In this document: piece by piece, positions 63,679 to 64,000 of the stretch
How positions within the stretch are numbered: the stretch's first letter is position 1
Layout: the number at the start of each line of letters is the position of its first letter
NCBI RefSeq assembly: GCF_000213805.1
Contig: NC_015556.1
Location: 1,488,001 to 1,552,000 of the forward strand
Direction of reading: 5' to 3'
Source of the DNA: Pseudomonas fulva 12-X
GTDB lineage: Bacteria > Pseudomonadota > Gammaproteobacteria > Pseudomonadales > Pseudomonadaceae
DNA length: 64,000 nt
The notes under the pieces: model-generated
Told to the model about the DNA's origin: nothing
The model's input: the letters and a program-made list of their open reading frames with translations, nothing else
Databases searched by the model: none
Position numbers and translations under genes: made by a program

Positions 63679-64000
63679 TCAGTCGCGTGCTAGAACCGGC
63701 GCCTGCTGCTTGTTAAACAGTTGGTCGGTGGGGTTGGTCTGGAACAGCTGCAGGCCATCCGGCGTGACGAACAACGGGGTATCGAGGGCAAGGTCTTCGC
63801 CTTTCTTGCCGCGCTTGGTGGGCTGCACGTAGGCCAGCTTGTGGTTCACGCTCACCTGGTTGCTTTGGGCGATCTGCTTGAGGCTGAAGGTGAGGGTGAC
63901 CGTGCCGGCCTTGCCGGTGTCGATGACGCCTGCTGCCACGTCGCTCAGGGCGCGGCCTACCTGCTCGGCGAAGACGCCGGCGTTGAGTGAGCCGATGAAG
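63679..64000 (-). CDS. Phage hypothetical protein, N-terminus beyond the window
   Basis: The frame is open from the right edge to a stop at 63681. About 106 residues are visible: FIGSLNAGVFAEQVGRALSD, then TVTLTFSLKQIAQSNQVSV and LFVTPDGLQLFQTNP. It reads like the small proteins that lie before YfdQ in phage operons. It precedes the YfdQ gene by 41 bases. Confidence 0.7.
   Translation of the reverse strand, partial: FIGSLNAGVFAEQVGRALSDVAAGVIDTGKAGTVTLTFSLKQIAQSNQVSVNHKLAYVQPTKRGKKGEDLALDTPLFVTPDGLQLFQTNPTDQLFNKQQAPVLARD

Larger units (their letters stand above)
55659..64000. mobile_element. Left end of a prophage or related integrated element (runs off the window)
   Basis: From 55659 the genes are a large serine recombinase, tightly overlapping leftward small genes with ATGA junctions, a phage-type cytosine methyltransferase, HD and DHH phosphohydrolases, and a YfdQ protein. 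Four-base overlaps, an opposite-facing membrane gene and lack of housekeeping functions all fit phage early genes. The exact left boundary lies between about 55623 and 55658. No structural, lysis or repressor genes are inside the window, so intactness cannot be judged. Confidence 0.82.

Overview
The window is a high-GC gammaproteobacterial chromosome segment, almost certainly Pseudomonas (the alcaligenes/mendocina/oleovorans side of the genus is a guess). Reasons: GC-rich third positions, the guaB-guaA, tadA, mltF, purL, leuA, xseA neighbourhood known from pseudomonads, many LysR genes divergent from enzymes, and dispersed palindromic intergenic repeats. About 55.5 kb is host backbone; the last ~8.4 kb is the left end of a prophage or related integrated element that runs off the window. 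I see no tRNA, rRNA or CRISPR.

Layout. 1-5.6 kb: end of a Nudix hydrolase, a gamma-class carbonic anhydrase homologue, small conserved proteins, and a LysR gene divergent from a PACE-type efflux protein. 5.7-9.1 kb: guaB and guaA (GMP branch of purine synthesis), separated by a long imperfect inverted repeat. 9.2-12.3 kb: a membrane GGDEF-EAL protein, then a tandem glycine riboswitch in front of a TRIC/UPF0126 membrane protein. 12.4-14.2 kb: a leftward flavin reductase, TetR and SnoaL-like operon. 14.3-19.1 kb: a ferric-iron ABC binding protein and permease without an adjacent ATPase, a Tat-exported multicopper oxidase, and tadA. 19.2-28.7 kb: SDR/lipocalin operon with a divergent LysR, mltF, purL, a NIF3-like small protein, and an L,D-transpeptidase. 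29-35 kb: pirin, LysR, a KAT/YbdL-type aminotransferase, a nitrilase-family amidase, a zinc alcohol dehydrogenase, and LysR.

35.2-42 kb is a complete gamma-glutamylated putrescine pathway in one direction: glutamylputrescine synthetase, aldehyde dehydrogenase, FAD oxidoreductase, amidotransferase-type hydrolase and an amino acid/polyamine permease. 42.1-48.5 kb is leftward: leuA with a probable leucine-rich leader peptide, an MscS-type channel, a GST, an M23 peptidase and xseA. 48.5-54.1 kb: LysR divergent from an SDR with an export-like N-terminus, an MFS/Npt-like transporter, an HD hydrolase, and a degraded patch of repeats, a gene remnant and hypotheticals. rimO closes the backbone.

From 55.66 kb a large serine recombinase points into a leftward, tightly coupled phage operon: small hypotheticals, a cytosine-C5 methyltransferase whose C-terminal half carries six degenerate repeats, HD and DHH phosphohydrolases, a membrane coiled-coil protein, and a YfdQ/DUF2303 protein. 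One rightward membrane gene interrupts this operon like a moron. The items I would look at first are the leuA leader peptide, the methyltransferase repeats, the moron, and the overlapping small frames at 57.7-58.1 kb.
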